Source: Antarctobacter aquimaris (GTDB lineage Bacteria > Pseudomonadota > Alphaproteobacteria > Rhodobacterales > Rhodobacteraceae). Taken from it: 64,000 nt of DNA. The position numbers were made by a program, and so were the translations under genes. How positions within the stretch are numbered: the stretch's first letter is position 1; the number at the start of each line of letters is the position of its first letter. This document shows positions 29,277 through 39,142 of this stretch, one piece after another. The stretch is from contig NZ_FXYF01000004.1 of assembly GCF_900184945.1 (NCBI RefSeq), positions 372,001 to 436,000 on the forward strand. The letters run 5' to 3'. The notes beneath the pieces were generated by a model, which saw only the letters and a list, made by a program, of their open reading frames with translations, searched no databases and was not told the origin of the DNA.

Positions 29277-31025
29277 TCAGTGCTTGCGCTTCTTCGGCGG
29301 CATCAGGTCGGTGATCGTGCCCTCGTACATCTCGGCGGCAAAGTTTACCGTCTCCGACAGCGTCGGGTGCGGGTGGATCGTGTGGCCCAGGTCCACCGCG
29401 TCCGCCCCCATCTCGATCGCCAGCGCAGCCTCCGAGATAAGGTCGCCCGCGTTGGTGCCCACGATGCAGGCGCCGATGATGCGATCGTCCTCCGGGTTGA
29501 ACAGCAGCTTGGTGATGCCCTCGCTGCGCCCGTTCGACAGGCTCTTGCCCGATGCCGCCCAGGGGAACACGCCCTTTTCGTACTTGATCCCCTTGGCCTT
29601 GGCCTCGGTCTCGGTCACGCCGCACCAGGCGACTTCCGGATCGGTGTAGGCCACCGAGGGGATCAGGTTGGCGTCGAAGAACCGTTTGTGCCCGGCACAG
29701 ACCTCGGCCGCCACCTTGCCCTCGTGCACCGCCTTGTGCGCCAGCATCGGCTGGCCCACCACGTCACCGATGGCAAAGATATGCGGCACACCGGTGCGCT
29801 GCTGGCGATCCACGGCGATAAAGCCGCGGTCATCCACCGCCACGCCGGCCTTGTCGGCATCGACCAGCTTGCCATTCGGCCTGCGGCCCACGGCAACCAG
29901 CACCTTGTCGAAGGTGTCCGAGAAGGTTTCGCCCTTGTCGTCCTCGAAGGTGACCTTCAGACCCTCGTCCAGCGCCTCGACTGCCGTCACCTTGGTCTTG
30001 AGGAAGATGTTTTCATATCTCCCCTTGATGCGGGTCATCAGCGGCTTGACGATGTCCTTGTCGGCGCCCGGGATGATCTGGTCCATCAGTTCGACGACCG
30101 TGATCCTGGATCCCAGCGCGTCGTAGACACAGGCCATTTCCAGCCCGATGATCCCGCCGCCCAGCACCAGCATCCGGCCCGGAATGTCCTTCAGCTCCAG
30201 CGCGCCGGTCGAATCGATCACCCGCGGGTCGTCGTGCGGGATGAAGGGCAGCGCGACAGGTTCCGACCCGGCAGCAATGATGCAATTGTCAAAGGAAACG
30301 GTGGTCACCCCCTCGTCGCCCTGGACCGAGATCATGTTCGGCCCGGTGAACTTGCCGTAGCCGCGCACCACCTGCACCTTGCGCGCCTTGGCCAGCCCGT
30401 CGAGACCGCCGGTCAGCTGCCCCACGACACCGTTCTTGAAGGCGCGCAATTCGTCCAGGTCGATCTTCGGCTTGCCAAAGCTGATGCCGTGCGAGGCCAT
30501 CTCCTCGGCCTCGGTGATCACCTTTGCCACGTGCAGCAGCGCCTTGGAGGGGATGCAGCCGACGTTGAGGCAGACACCGCCCAGCGTCGGGTTGCGCTCG
30601 ATCAGCACAACCTTCTTGCCCAGGTCGGCGGCACGGAAGGCAGCGGAATAGCCGCCGGGGCCCGAGCCCAGCACCACCACCTCGGCGTGCACATCGCCCG
30701 GGCCGCTGGCTGTTCCGGTGGCCGCAAGCGCCCGAGGCGCTGCCTCGGCGGCCGAGGGGGGTTCAACGCCCCCCGAGGCCGGGGCGTCGCCTGCATCCGC
30801 GCCTTCCAGCACCAGGAGGACCGATCCCTCGGACACCCGGTCACCTTCCTTGACGGCGATCGACACGACCTTGCCCGCGGCGGGCGAGGGCACTTCCATC
30901 GTCGCCTTGTCGCTTTCCAACTCGACCAGCGGGTCCTCGGCGCTGACCGTGTCACCGACCGAAACCAGCACGGCGACGACAGGAACGTCCTTGAAATCGC
31001 CGATATCGGGTACTTTCACATCCAT
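29277..31025 (-). CDS. lpd: Dihydrolipoyl dehydrogenase with N-terminal lipoyl domain
   Basis: The E3 subunit reoxidises dihydrolipoate with NAD. At 582 residues it is longer than a plain E3 (about 465) because residues 1-80 form a lipoyl domain (KVPDIGDFKDVPVVAVL, lipoyl Lys in ESDKATMEVP), joined by an Ala/Pro linker. Then come the FAD motif VVVLGSGPGGYSAAFRAADL, redox disulfide GGVCLNVGCIPSKALL, NAD motif LGGGIIGLEMACVYDALG and the C-terminal His/Glu in IHPHPTLSE. The start is the ATG at 31025 after GAGGGG. It is the last gene of aceE-E2-lpd. Confidence 0.96.
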   Translation of the reverse strand: MDVKVPDIGDFKDVPVVAVLVSVGDTVSAEDPLVELESDKATMEVPSPAAGKVVSIAVKEGDRVSEGSVLLVLEGADAGDAPASGGVEPPSAAEAAPRALAATGTASGPGDVHAEVVVLGSGPGGYSAAFRAADLGKKVVLIERNPTLGGVCLNVGCIPSKALLHVAKVITEAEEMASHGISFGKPKIDLDELRAFKNGVVGQLTGGLDGLAKARKVQVVRGYGKFTGPNMISVQGDEGVTTVSFDNCIIAAGSEPVALPFIPHDDPRVIDSTGALELKDIPGRMLVLGGGIIGLEMACVYDALGSRITVVELMDQIIPGADKDIVKPLMTRIKGRYENIFLKTKVTAVEALDEGLKVTFEDDKGETFSDTFDKVLVAVGRRPNGKLVDADKAGVAVDDRGFIAVDRQQRTGVPHIFAIGDVVGQPMLAHKAVHEGKVAAEVCAGHKRFFDANLIPSVAYTDPEVAWCGVTETEAKAKGIKYEKGVFPWAASGKSLSNGRSEGITKLLFNPEDDRIIGACIVGTNAGDLISEAALAIEMGADAVDLGHTIHPHPTLSETVNFAAEMYEGTITDLMPPKKRKH

Positions 31026-31036
31026 CGGTTTTCCCC

Positions 31037-32326
31037 TCACCACATCAGCTTGCGCATGTCGCCGAGCAGCGTCTTGAGCGTCACGCAGAAGCGCGCGGCC
31101 AAGGCACCGTCGACGGCGCGGTGGTCATAGGACAGCGACAGCGGCTGCATCAGGCGCGGCACGAACTGCTCGCCATCCCAGACCGGCGCGATCTTGGACC
31201 GGGTCAGGCCCAGGATCGCCACCTCGGGCGCGTTGACGATGGGCGTGAACGAGGTCCCGCCGATGCCCCCCAGCGAGGAAATGGTAAAGGTCGCGCCCTG
31301 CATGTCGGGGCCCTTCAGCTCGCCCTTGCGCGCCTTGGCGCTCAGCTCGCCCAGTTCCTTGGAGATCTCGACCAGGCCCTTGCGGTCCGCGTCCTTGATC
31401 ACCGGCACCATCAGCCCGTTGGGCGTGTCCGCCGCGAAACCGATGTTGTAGTAGGACTTCCTGATCAGCTTGTCGCCGTCTGGATGGATCGACGAGTTGA
31501 ACTCCCAGTGGGTCTTCAGCGCCGACACGGCAGCCTTGATGACAAAGGACAACAGCGTGACGCGATAGCCCTCTTCCTTGGCCTGGGTGTCCATCTCCTT
31601 GCGGTACTTGTCCAGTTCGGTGATGTCCGCCTCGTCGTTGTGGGTGACGTGCGGCACGTTCAGCCAGGACCGGTGCAGCGCGGGGCCGGAGATCTTCTTG
31701 ATCCGCGGCATCTCCACGTCTTCCACCGGGCCGAACTTGGAGAAGTCGATCACCGGGATCGGCGGGATGCCCATCCCGCCCGACACCGCGCCGCCGCCCG
31801 CAGCCGCCGGAACGACCTGCGACTTCAGCGCCTTTTCCACGTCCTCGCGCAGGATGCGGCCCTTGCGGCCCGACCCGTTCACCTTGTTCAGGTCCACCTC
31901 GACCCGGCGCGCATAGGCGCGCACCGACGGAGAGGCATGCACCTTGGAGAACCCGGCATCGGTCACCGCCGCCGCGGCAGAGGCCGCAGCCGGCGCCGGA
32001 GCAGCCGCGGCCGGAGCCGCAGCCGCAGCCGCAGCCGGGGCGGCCGCCTTCGGCGCCTCGGCCTTGGGCGCGTCCTTGGCCGCCGGCGCATCCGCCGCCT
32101 CGACGATCAGCAGCACCGCGCCTTCGGAGACCCGGTCGCCCTCGGCGACCTTGATCTCCTTGACGACACCCGCCACCGCGGTCGGCACTTCCATCGTCGC
32201 CTTGTCGGACTCGAGCTCGACCACCGGGTCTTCGACGGCGATCGTGTCTCCCACGCTCACCAGGATCGTTACCACCGGCACATCCTTGAAATCGCCGATG
32301 TCCGGCACCTTAACTTCTACGGTCAT
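31037..32326 (-). CDS. aceF: Pyruvate dehydrogenase E2, dihydrolipoyl acetyltransferase
   Basis: A 429-residue E2 core. There is one lipoyl domain (lipoyl Lys in ESDKATMEVP), a very Ala/Pro-rich linker at about residues 82-120, an E3/E1-binding domain (HASPSVRAYARRVEVDLNKV) and a catalytic domain ending in LSLSYDHRAVDGALAARF, with the active His/Asp. It collects acetyl groups from AceE and passes them to CoA. The first 30 residues are almost the same as those of the lpd lipoyl domain, which points to domain copying between the genes. Confidence 0.95.
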   Translation of the reverse strand: MTVEVKVPDIGDFKDVPVVTILVSVGDTIAVEDPVVELESDKATMEVPTAVAGVVKEIKVAEGDRVSEGAVLLIVEAADAPAAKDAPKAEAPKAAAPAAAAAAAPAAAAPAPAAASAAAAVTDAGFSKVHASPSVRAYARRVEVDLNKVNGSGRKGRILREDVEKALKSQVVPAAAGGGAVSGGMGIPPIPVIDFSKFGPVEDVEMPRIKKISGPALHRSWLNVPHVTHNDEADITELDKYRKEMDTQAKEEGYRVTLLSFVIKAAVSALKTHWEFNSSIHPDGDKLIRKSYYNIGFAADTPNGLMVPVIKDADRKGLVEISKELGELSAKARKGELKGPDMQGATFTISSLGGIGGTSFTPIVNAPEVAILGLTRSKIAPVWDGEQFVPRLMQPLSLSYDHRAVDGALAARFCVTLKTLLGDMRKLMW

Positions 32327-32351
32327 GTGTTATGTCTCCTCGTGCCGCGTT

Positions 32352-35009
32352 TCAGACCAGACGCGGGTTCGGCTTGCCGCCGTCGATGTCGTATTTCTTC
32401 ATTGCCGCCTCGAGATCCTTGTCCGAGACCGCGCCCTCGCGCCACAGGTCCACCATGGCCGCCGCCGCGATGTGGTTTGCATCCACCTCGAAGAAGCGTC
32501 GCAGGTTCACCCGGCTGTCCGACCGGCCGAAACCGTCCGTGCCCAGCACCGTAAAGCGGTTCTTGACCGCGCCGCGGATCTGCTCGGCATAGTTCTTCAT
32601 GTAGTCGGTGGCGACGATGATCGGCCCCTGCGCGTTGGTCAGCGTCTGGGTGACGTAGGGCACCCGCTCTTCGGCGAAGGGGTTCAGGCGGTTGTGCCGG
32701 ACGCAATCCTGGTAGTCCCGCGCCAGTTCGTTGAACGAGGTCGCCGACCAGATGTCCGAGGTGACGCCAAAGTCGTCCTCCAGCATCTGCGCCGCCTTCA
32801 GCGCCTGCACCAGGATCGTGCCCGAGCCCATCAGGTTGACGTGCTTCTTGGCCGGTTTTGCCGTCTTGCGGAAACGGTACAGCCCCTTGATGATGCCTTC
32901 TTCGGACCCCATCGGCATGTCCGGATGCTGGTAGTTCTCGTTCATCAGGGTGATGTAGAAGTACACGTCCTCCTGGTTGACGAACATCCGCTGCAACCCG
33001 TGCTGAACGATGACCGCGACCTCGTAAGAGAAGGTCGGGTCGTAGGTGATGCAGTTCGGGATGGTGCCGGCAAGGATGTGCGAATGCCCGTCTTCGTGCT
33101 GCAGGCCCTCGCCGTTCAGCGTGGTCCGCCCGGCGGTGCCTCCCAGCATGAAGCCGCGCGCCCGGCTGTCGCCGGCGGCCCAGGCCAGGTCGCCGATCCG
33201 CTGGAACCCGAACATCGAGTAGTAGATGTAGAACGGGATCATCGGCACGCCGTGGTTGGAATACGCCGTCGCGGCGGCGATCCAGTCGGCCATGGCGCCG
33301 GCCTCGTTGATGCCTTCCTGAAGCACCTGCCCGCTCTCGGATTCCTTGTAGTAGGACATCTGTTCACGGTCTTCGGGGGTATATAGCTGCCCCTTCGGGT
33401 TGTAGATGCCCACCGATCGGAACAGCCCCTCCATGCCGAAGGTACGGCTTTCGTCGGGCACGATCGGCACCACCTGCTTACCGATCTTCTTGTCACGCAG
33501 AAGCGTGGTCAGGATGCGGACAAAGGCCATGGTGGTGGAAATCTCGCGGTCGCCGGTCGATTCCAGCTGGGCCTTGAAGGCGTCCAGCTTGGGGATCTCC
33601 ATCGGCGGCACATCCGAATGCCGCACCGGGAAGGCGCCGCCCAGCTCACGGCGACGGTCGGCCAGATAGGCCTTTTGCGCGTTGTTGAGCGAAACGAACG
33701 GGATGTCCTTGTCCAGTTCTTCATCCGTCACCGGAATCTTGAACCGGTCGCGCATCGCCTTGAGCTGGTCGAGCTGCATCTTCTTCTGCTGGTGGGTGGT
33801 GTTCTGCCCCTCACCGGCTGTGCCCATGCCGTAGCCCTTGACCGTCTTGACCAGCAGGACGGTGGGCTGGCCATCGGCCTTGGAGGCACGCAGGAAGGCG
33901 TTGTAGACCTTCTTGGGGTCGTGCCCGCCGCGGCGCAGGGCCCAGATCTGGTCGTCGGTCCAGTCTTTCACCAGTTCGGCGGTCTCCGGGTACTTGCCGA
34001 AGAAATGCTTGCGGATGTAGGCGCCGTCCTTCGACTTGAAGGTCTGGTAATCGCCATCGATGGTTTCATCCATCAGCTGCCGCAGCTTGCCGCTGGTGTC
34101 CTGTTCCAGCAGTTCGTCCCAGCCCCGCCCCCAAAGCAGCTTGATGACGTCCCAGCCGGAGCCGCGGAAATTGCCCTCGAGTTCCTGCACGATCTTGGAG
34201 TTGCCGCGCACCGGACCGTCCAGCCGCTGCAGGTTGCAGTTGATGACGAAGATCAGGTTGTCCAGCCCCTCGCGCGCGGCCAGGTGAATGGCGCCGATGC
34301 TTTCGGGTTCGTCCATCTCGCCGTCGCCGAGGAAGGCCCAGACCTTGCGGTCCTGCTTTTCGATCAGGCCGCGGTTCTCGAGGTATTTCATGAACCGCGC
34401 CTGGTAGATCGCCATCAGCGGGCCAAGGCCCATGCTGACGGTCGGAAACTGCCAGTAGTCGGGCATCAGCCAGGGGTGCGGATAGGACGACAGCCCGCCG
34501 CCGTTCACCTCGGAGCGGAAGTTCTTCAGCTGCTCCTCGCTGATCCGGCCCTCCATGAAGGACCGCGCGTAGATGCCGGGGATCACGTGCCCCTGGAAGA
34601 ACACCAGGTCGCCGCCGTGGATCGCGCTCTTGGAACGCCAGAAATGGTTCAGACCGATGTCATACAACGCTGCGGACGAGGCGAACGACGCGATGTGACC
34701 GCCGTATTCGCTCGATTCCTTGTTGCGCTTGACCACTGTCGCCATGGCGTTCCAGCGGTTGATGGTGCGGATGCGCCATTCCATCTCGGTGTCGCCGGGG
34801 ATCTCGACCTCGTCGTCCGGCGAGATGGTGTTCTGATAAGGGGTGGTCGCGGAAAACGGCAGCTTGGCGCCCGCCGCGCGGGCCCGCTGCACCGCCTTGT
34901 CCAGGAGATAATGCGCGCGGTCGGCCCCGTCGCGTTCGATCACATCCTCGATCGCGTCCTGCCACTCCTGGCTTTCGACGGGATCCATGTCCTGGGGGGT
35001 GTCTTTCAT
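32352..35009 (-). CDS. aceE: Pyruvate dehydrogenase E1, homodimeric type
   Basis: An 885-residue homodimeric E1 that decarboxylates pyruvate using thiamine diphosphate. The ThDP motif is GDGEMDEPESIGAIHLAARE and continues to NCNLQRLDGPVRGN; the active-site His region is VNGGGLSSYPHPWLMPDYWQFP, and GYGMGTAGEGQNTTHQQKK is the mobile loop. It leads the unit aceE-E2-lpd. Two GTTTA-N4-TAAAC palindromes lie upstream and may be operators. Confidence 0.97.
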   Translation of the reverse strand: MKDTPQDMDPVESQEWQDAIEDVIERDGADRAHYLLDKAVQRARAAGAKLPFSATTPYQNTISPDDEVEIPGDTEMEWRIRTINRWNAMATVVKRNKESSEYGGHIASFASSAALYDIGLNHFWRSKSAIHGGDLVFFQGHVIPGIYARSFMEGRISEEQLKNFRSEVNGGGLSSYPHPWLMPDYWQFPTVSMGLGPLMAIYQARFMKYLENRGLIEKQDRKVWAFLGDGEMDEPESIGAIHLAAREGLDNLIFVINCNLQRLDGPVRGNSKIVQELEGNFRGSGWDVIKLLWGRGWDELLEQDTSGKLRQLMDETIDGDYQTFKSKDGAYIRKHFFGKYPETAELVKDWTDDQIWALRRGGHDPKKVYNAFLRASKADGQPTVLLVKTVKGYGMGTAGEGQNTTHQQKKMQLDQLKAMRDRFKIPVTDEELDKDIPFVSLNNAQKAYLADRRRELGGAFPVRHSDVPPMEIPKLDAFKAQLESTGDREISTTMAFVRILTTLLRDKKIGKQVVPIVPDESRTFGMEGLFRSVGIYNPKGQLYTPEDREQMSYYKESESGQVLQEGINEAGAMADWIAAATAYSNHGVPMIPFYIYYSMFGFQRIGDLAWAAGDSRARGFMLGGTAGRTTLNGEGLQHEDGHSHILAGTIPNCITYDPTFSYEVAVIVQHGLQRMFVNQEDVYFYITLMNENYQHPDMPMGSEEGIIKGLYRFRKTAKPAKKHVNLMGSGTILVQALKAAQMLEDDFGVTSDIWSATSFNELARDYQDCVRHNRLNPFAEERVPYVTQTLTNAQGPIIVATDYMKNYAEQIRGAVKNRFTVLGTDGFGRSDSRVNLRRFFEVDANHIAAAAMVDLWREGAVSDKDLEAAMKKYDIDGGKPNPRLV

Positions 35010-35048
35010 AGGCCCTCTTCCCTTATGTGCGCCGGCATCAGCGCGATT

Positions 35049-35062
35049 TGGTTTAACGTTAA
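35049..35062. promoter_or_regulatory. Perfect palindrome GTTTAACGTTAAAC, candidate repressor site for aceE
   Basis: A 14-bp perfect palindrome with a CG centre, as in LacI-family operators, 40 bases upstream of the aceE start. This position would block transcription or early elongation. Confidence 0.6.
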
Positions 35063-35207
35063 ACGAACCGGGAGATCCTGACAGGCGAAGCGTTGATCCA
35101 CATCCCTGTCCGGTCCTCCCGGTGCTTGGCGGGTGGTTTACCAGCGCCGGGGACGTTGCGGCAGGCGCATGGATGCATAACGTCCTTGCACTGACTGCAT
35201 GGCAAAT

Positions 35208-35221
35208 GTTTAGGCTTAAAC
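35208..35221. promoter_or_regulatory. Second GTTTA-N4-TAAAC site upstream of aceE
   Basis: GTTTAGGCTTAAAC keeps both 5-bp arms of the perfect site 146 bases away but not its centre. The pair may allow looping by a tetrameric repressor. Confidence 0.4.
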
Positions 35222-35578
35222 GATCTTGCGCGCATCAAATGTTTCATCCATTTCCCCGCCAAGGCCGTTCCGTCCGGGCCGGTCATGGACCGATCGGCAA
35301 TCCGCCAAAGCACACGATCCTTCGCTCCCCAGCGATTCTCCCAAGAGTATAACCCCTTGTGCGGCAATTGATCCAAGCCCTTCGGCAAAGCAGTTTCGGC
35401 GCTAACATCAACATGCAGACATTCGGATCGGCTCACCACCCCCGAAGTGCAGTTTTTTCCGTTTTTGCCGGGCGGTTCGGGCCACGGACCTGTGACGGCA
35501 ATCAGCCCGACCCGCCGATCAGGATGGCCGTTGCCGCAAGCCATTGACCTTGCTGGACTCAGCCCGTGCAGTGGCGGC

Positions 35579-36751
35579 CTATTCCGCTGGGTCGGTCAGG
35601 CGCAGCACGCGCCCCGCCGGTTCCTCTTTCAGATCCTCGAAATCGAACTGGTCCAGCCGGCGCGCCCGCTTGCCCGCCTTGTCGGCGCTGATCTTGATCT
35701 CTTCGATGTCCCGCGCCGCCTGGCCGAAATGCCGGTCAAGGTTGCCGACCCGCGCCGCCAATCGTTCGATGTCGCCATAGAGCGCGGACAGCTCGCGCCG
35801 GATCGCCCCGGCTTGTTCCTTCATCCGGGCATCCTTGAGCACCGCGCGCATCGTGTTCAGCGTCGCCATGCAGGTCGTCGGCGACACGATCCAGACCCGC
35901 GCGTCGAAACCTTCGCGCACCACCTCGGGGAAATTCGCGTGCAGCTCGGCGTAGACCGCCTCGGAGGGCAGGAACATCAGCGCGCCGTCGGCGGTCTCGC
36001 CCTCCAGGATGTAGCGGTCGGCGATATCGCGGATGTGCTTGCGCACCGACAGCCGAAACGCCTGCGCCGCGCGTGCCCGGCCATCCTGCCCCTCGGCCCG
36101 ATGCAGCGCCTCGTAGCCTTCCAGCGGGAACTTGGCGTCCACCGCGATCGGTCCGGGCGGCTGCGGCAGGTGGATCAGGCAATCCGCCCGCCGCCCGTTC
36201 GACAGCGTGGCCTGGAGGGTATAGCCATCAGACGGCAGTGCGCGGGCCACGATCTCGCGCAGCTGGATTTCGCCGAAGGCGCCGCGCGTCTGCTTGTTCG
36301 ACAGGATGTCCTGCAACGAAAGAACGTCACCCGACAGCCGGGTGATGTTGTCCTGCGCTTTGTCGATGACCTGTAGCCGTTCCTGCAATTCCCCCAAAGA
36401 CCGCGCGGTACGCCGGGCCGAGCCATGCAGCGTCTCGCCCATGCGCTCCTGCACCTCGGCCAGCCGCCGCTCCATCATCTCCAGCATCGCGGTCTGGCTC
36501 GCCGCCTGCGCTTCGGACACGTGGTGCAATCCGCCGGCCAGCCGCTCCTGCCCGTCCGACAGGCTCTGCACCCGGGCGGACAAGTGACTGACGTGGTGCA
36601 GCAGCGGCTCGGTCATACGCGCCGTCCGTCCCGCCGTGCGCACCGCTGAGACCAGCAGGATGAGGAACAGCAGCACGACCCCGACAGCGGCCAGCCCGGC
36701 GAGCGTCCACGGATCGTCCAGGCTGACCGCACCGCCGCCGACCTCGATCAT
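35579..36751 (-). CDS. rmuC: RmuC family DNA recombination protein
   Basis: A 390-residue RmuC. It has an N-terminal membrane helix ([21 protein letters not shown]), a coiled coil (residues about 45-150) and the nuclease-like domain with [32 protein letters not shown], and [12 protein letters not shown]. The family limits DNA inversions and is thought to cleave DNA structures. The start ATG overlaps the mutL stop (ATGA at 36748-36751), which removes a longer upstream option lying inside mutL. Confidence 0.93.
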   Translation of the reverse strand: MIEVGGGAVSLDDPWTLAGLAAVGVVLLFLILLVSAVRTAGRTARMTEPLLHHVSHLSARVQSLSDGQERLAGGLHHVSEAQAASQTAMLEMMERRLAEVQERMGETLHGSARRTARSLGELQERLQVIDKAQDNITRLSGDVLSLQDILSNKQTRGAFGEIQLREIVARALPSDGYTLQATLSNGRRADCLIHLPQPPGPIAVDAKFPLEGYEALHRAEGQDGRARAAQAFRLSVRKHIRDIADRYILEGETADGALMFLPSEAVYAELHANFPEVVREGFDARVWIVSPTTCMATLNTMRAVLKDARMKEQAGAIRRELSALYGDIERLAARVGNLDRHFGQAARDIEEIKISADKAGKRARRLDQFDFEDLKEEPAGRVLRLTDPAE

Positions 36752-38577
36752 GTGCGCCCGAACAGCCGTTCGATGTCCGACAGCTTCAGTTCCACGTAGG
36801 TCGGACGGCCGTGGTTGCACTGGCCGGAATGCGGCGTGGCTTCCATCTCGCGCAGGAGGGCGTTCATCTCTTCGCCTCGCATTGCCCGGCCGGAGCGGAT
36901 CGAGCCATGGCAGGCGACGCGCGACAGGATCGCCTCGATCCGCGACTGCACCAACTGGCTGTCGCCCAGGTCCGACAGTTCGTCCAGGATGTCGTGCACC
37001 AGCGCCGTGGCGTTGACCTCGCCCAGGATCGCCGGGGTTTCACGCACCGCGATGGCGCCGTGGCCAAAGGGTTCGATCCGCAGGCCCATGCGGTCCAGGT
37101 CGTCCGCCCGAGCCAGCAGGCAGGCAACGTCGTCGACTGACAGTTCGACCACCTCGGGGATCAGCAGGCCCTGCGCCGGCACGCCGTTTTCGGTCATCTG
37201 ACGCTTCAGCTTTTCGTAGACCAGGCGTTCATGCGCGGCGTGCTGGTCGACGATGACAATGCCGTCCTCGGTCTGGGCGATGATGTAGTTCTCATGCACC
37301 TGCCCGCGCGCGGCGCCCAGCGGGCGTGCGACGGCTTCTTCGGCGGGTTCGGCTGCGGATGCCTCGGGCACCTCCACCACGCGCCCGGAAAAGCCGCCCG
37401 ACACCTCGGCCAGTCCCGGCGCCTGCGCGGCCCAGGCCGCCTGCCGCGCGCCCAGCGAGGGGCGGTCCATCTGGTAGATACGCGGCGCCGCCGCAGGCTC
37501 GGGCCGGAACGCGCCCAGCGCCGCGCCCGCCACTGTGGTCGAGGCGCGATGCCCCGCCTCGGCCAGCGCGTGCCGTAGCCCCGAAACGATCAGCCCGCGC
37601 ACCACGCCCGGCTCGCGAAAGCGCACCTCGGACTTGGCCGGATGCACGTTGACGTCCACCCGGTGCGGAGCGACATCGACGAACAGCGCCACCGCCGGAT
37701 GCCGGTCGCGCGACAGGAAATCCTGGTAGGCGCCGCGCAACGCGCCGATCAGCATCTTGTCGCGCACCGGCCGCCCGTTGACGAACAGGAACTGCGCCAC
37801 CGCCGTTCCGCGCGAATAGGTCGGCAGCGCGGCATAGCCGGTCAGCCGCACGCCTTCACGCTCGGCGTCGATGGGCAGGGCGTTGTCGACGAATTCCGCG
37901 CCCATCACCCGGGACAGCCGCCCGCGCAGCGCGTCGAACAGGTCGCCGCTTTCCGGTTCGACGCGAAAACTGACCCGCTCCTGCCCGCCGGTCACGTCGC
38001 GCAGGGTGAAACCGACCGAGGGTTCGGCCATGGCCAGCCGTTTCACGGTGTCACCGATGGCCTGCATCTCGGCCCGGTCAGAGCGCAGGAACTTCAGCCG
38101 CGCGGGGGTGGCGTAGAACAGGTCGCGCAGCGTGACGACGGTGCCGCCGTTCAGCGCACAGGGTTTCACCGCTGATGGCGCGCCGCCGGACACGGTGATC
38201 TCGGCCGCCGTCTCGCCGGCGCTGCGGCTTTGCAGCGTCAGCCGCCCCACCGCGCCCAGCGAGGGAAGCGCCTCGCCGCGGAAGCCGAAGGAATGGATGT
38301 TCAGCAGGTCGGTGCCGTCGATCTTGGAGGTGGCATGCCGCGCCAGCGCCAGCGGCAGATCCTCGGGAGACATGCCGCAGCCGTCGTCGGTGACGCGGAT
38401 CAGGGTCTTGCCACCATCCGCCACGTCGACCTGGACCCGCCGCGCCCCGGCATCGATCGCATTCTCCACAAGTTCCTTCACCGCCGAGGCAGGCCGCTCC
38501 ACCACTTCGCCGGCGGCGATGCGGTTGATGGCGGCCTCGTCCAGCTGTCGGATGGTCGGGCGGATATTGCGGTCCAT
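36748..38577 (-). CDS. mutL: DNA mismatch repair protein MutL (endonuclease type)
   Basis: A 609-residue MutL. The GHKL ATPase motifs are intact: [29 protein letters not shown]. The C-terminal part has [12 protein letters not shown], matching the DQHA(X)2E(X)4E nuclease motif, with ACHGSIRSG and CNHGRPT. This fits strand-nicking MutL of species without MutH. The ATG at 38577 starts [21 protein letters not shown], the normal N-terminus. rmuC is translationally coupled downstream. Confidence 0.97.
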   Translation of the reverse strand: MDRNIRPTIRQLDEAAINRIAAGEVVERPASAVKELVENAIDAGARRVQVDVADGGKTLIRVTDDGCGMSPEDLPLALARHATSKIDGTDLLNIHSFGFRGEALPSLGAVGRLTLQSRSAGETAAEITVSGGAPSAVKPCALNGGTVVTLRDLFYATPARLKFLRSDRAEMQAIGDTVKRLAMAEPSVGFTLRDVTGGQERVSFRVEPESGDLFDALRGRLSRVMGAEFVDNALPIDAEREGVRLTGYAALPTYSRGTAVAQFLFVNGRPVRDKMLIGALRGAYQDFLSRDRHPAVALFVDVAPHRVDVNVHPAKSEVRFREPGVVRGLIVSGLRHALAEAGHRASTTVAGAALGAFRPEPAAAPRIYQMDRPSLGARQAAWAAQAPGLAEVSGGFSGRVVEVPEASAAEPAEEAVARPLGAARGQVHENYIIAQTEDGIVIVDQHAAHERLVYEKLKRQMTENGVPAQGLLIPEVVELSVDDVACLLARADDLDRMGLRIEPFGHGAIAVRETPAILGEVNATALVHDILDELSDLGDSQLVQSRIEAILSRVACHGSIRSGRAMRGEEMNALLREMEATPHSGQCNHGRPTYVELKLSDIERLFGRT

Positions 38578-39142
38578 GGTGTTCACACCACAAGACTTAG
38601 CAGACTTCCTGCGATTCTGGAAAGGGGTCTCCTCGACGCGCGGATCATACACGTTACGGGTCCGTTCACGGATTACGACAAAGGTAGCGTAACATTTGAA
38701 TGCGACTCTTCTTTATTGAGTAAGATAATTGCGTTAATAATTGGAACAGACAAATGACGGAGGCAGAGATGCTGGTTCCCCTGATCACGTTCGAAACCAT
38801 CAGTGCGATGTACGGTGAAGCCTTTGCGCGGACCTGGTTCCGCCCGGTTTCCGCAGTCAAGAAAAGCCGCTGAGCCCCAGCCTTCGGCACCCAGGTCACA
38901 GCTGCCCGGGAAACGGTCTTTCGCGAAGACCGCAAGGCGCGCAGCGCATATCAACGATCCTGTCATCCACATCGAACGGCGGGCGGCATGTCAGGAGTGC
39001 GTTTCGCCGTTTTCGTCCGGCGGCACAGTCTTTCCGGGCACGCGCGCTGCCCGGTCCCGGGATCGGCGCCCCGCCTTGCACCCGTGGCGCCAAGAGGCCA
39101 GATATTGGGTACAACCCCATCCTCAGGTGCCCGGGAGATCCC
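38578..39142. other. 565-bp gap with AT-rich island and a candidate small ORF
   Basis: Bases from about 38650 to 38760 are clearly AT-richer than the surroundings (for example TTATTGAGTAAGATAATT), followed by the small ORF at 38754. From 38874 to 39142 I see nothing but high-GC spacer; open minus-strand frames there lack ribosome sites and motifs. Confidence 0.45.
38754..38873 (+). CDS. Candidate small protein, 39 aa
   Basis: A short frame starting MTEAEMLVPLITFETISAM and ending VSAVKKSR. An internal Met at 38769 is the better start, with GGAGGCAG four bases upstream, giving a 34-residue peptide. It is amphipathic with a basic C-terminus. No family is recognised. The AT-rich stretch just upstream could hold its promoter. 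It is too short to be sure of; the ribosome site is the main support. Confidence 0.4.
   Translation: MTEAEMLVPLITFETISAMYGEAFARTWFRPVSAVKKSR

Larger units (their letters stand above)
35010..35578. other. 569-bp regulatory region upstream of aceE, no convincing gene
   Basis: The gap lies between rmuC (ending at 35579) and aceE. It holds two related palindromes (35049-35062 and 35208-35221). An open minus-strand frame of about 160 codons across 35059-35544 has low-GC codon choice, no ribosome site and no recognisable motif, so I do not call it. I see no structured RNA. Confidence 0.5.

Noticed and set aside
32000-32070. Tandem repeat-like run in E2
   Set aside because: This is the normal Ala/Pro linker of the E2 subunit encoded by repeated GCC/GCG codons, not a mobile or regulatory repeat.
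35059-35544. Open frame of about 160 codons on the minus strand upstream of aceE
   Set aside because: No ribosome site, no recognisable motif, unusual residue mix, and it covers the likely aceE control region with both palindromes.
38874-39142. Minus-strand open frames between mutL and the rhodanese gene
   Set aside because: Short, Arg/Pro-rich, without ribosome sites; they read as noise in GC-rich spacer.
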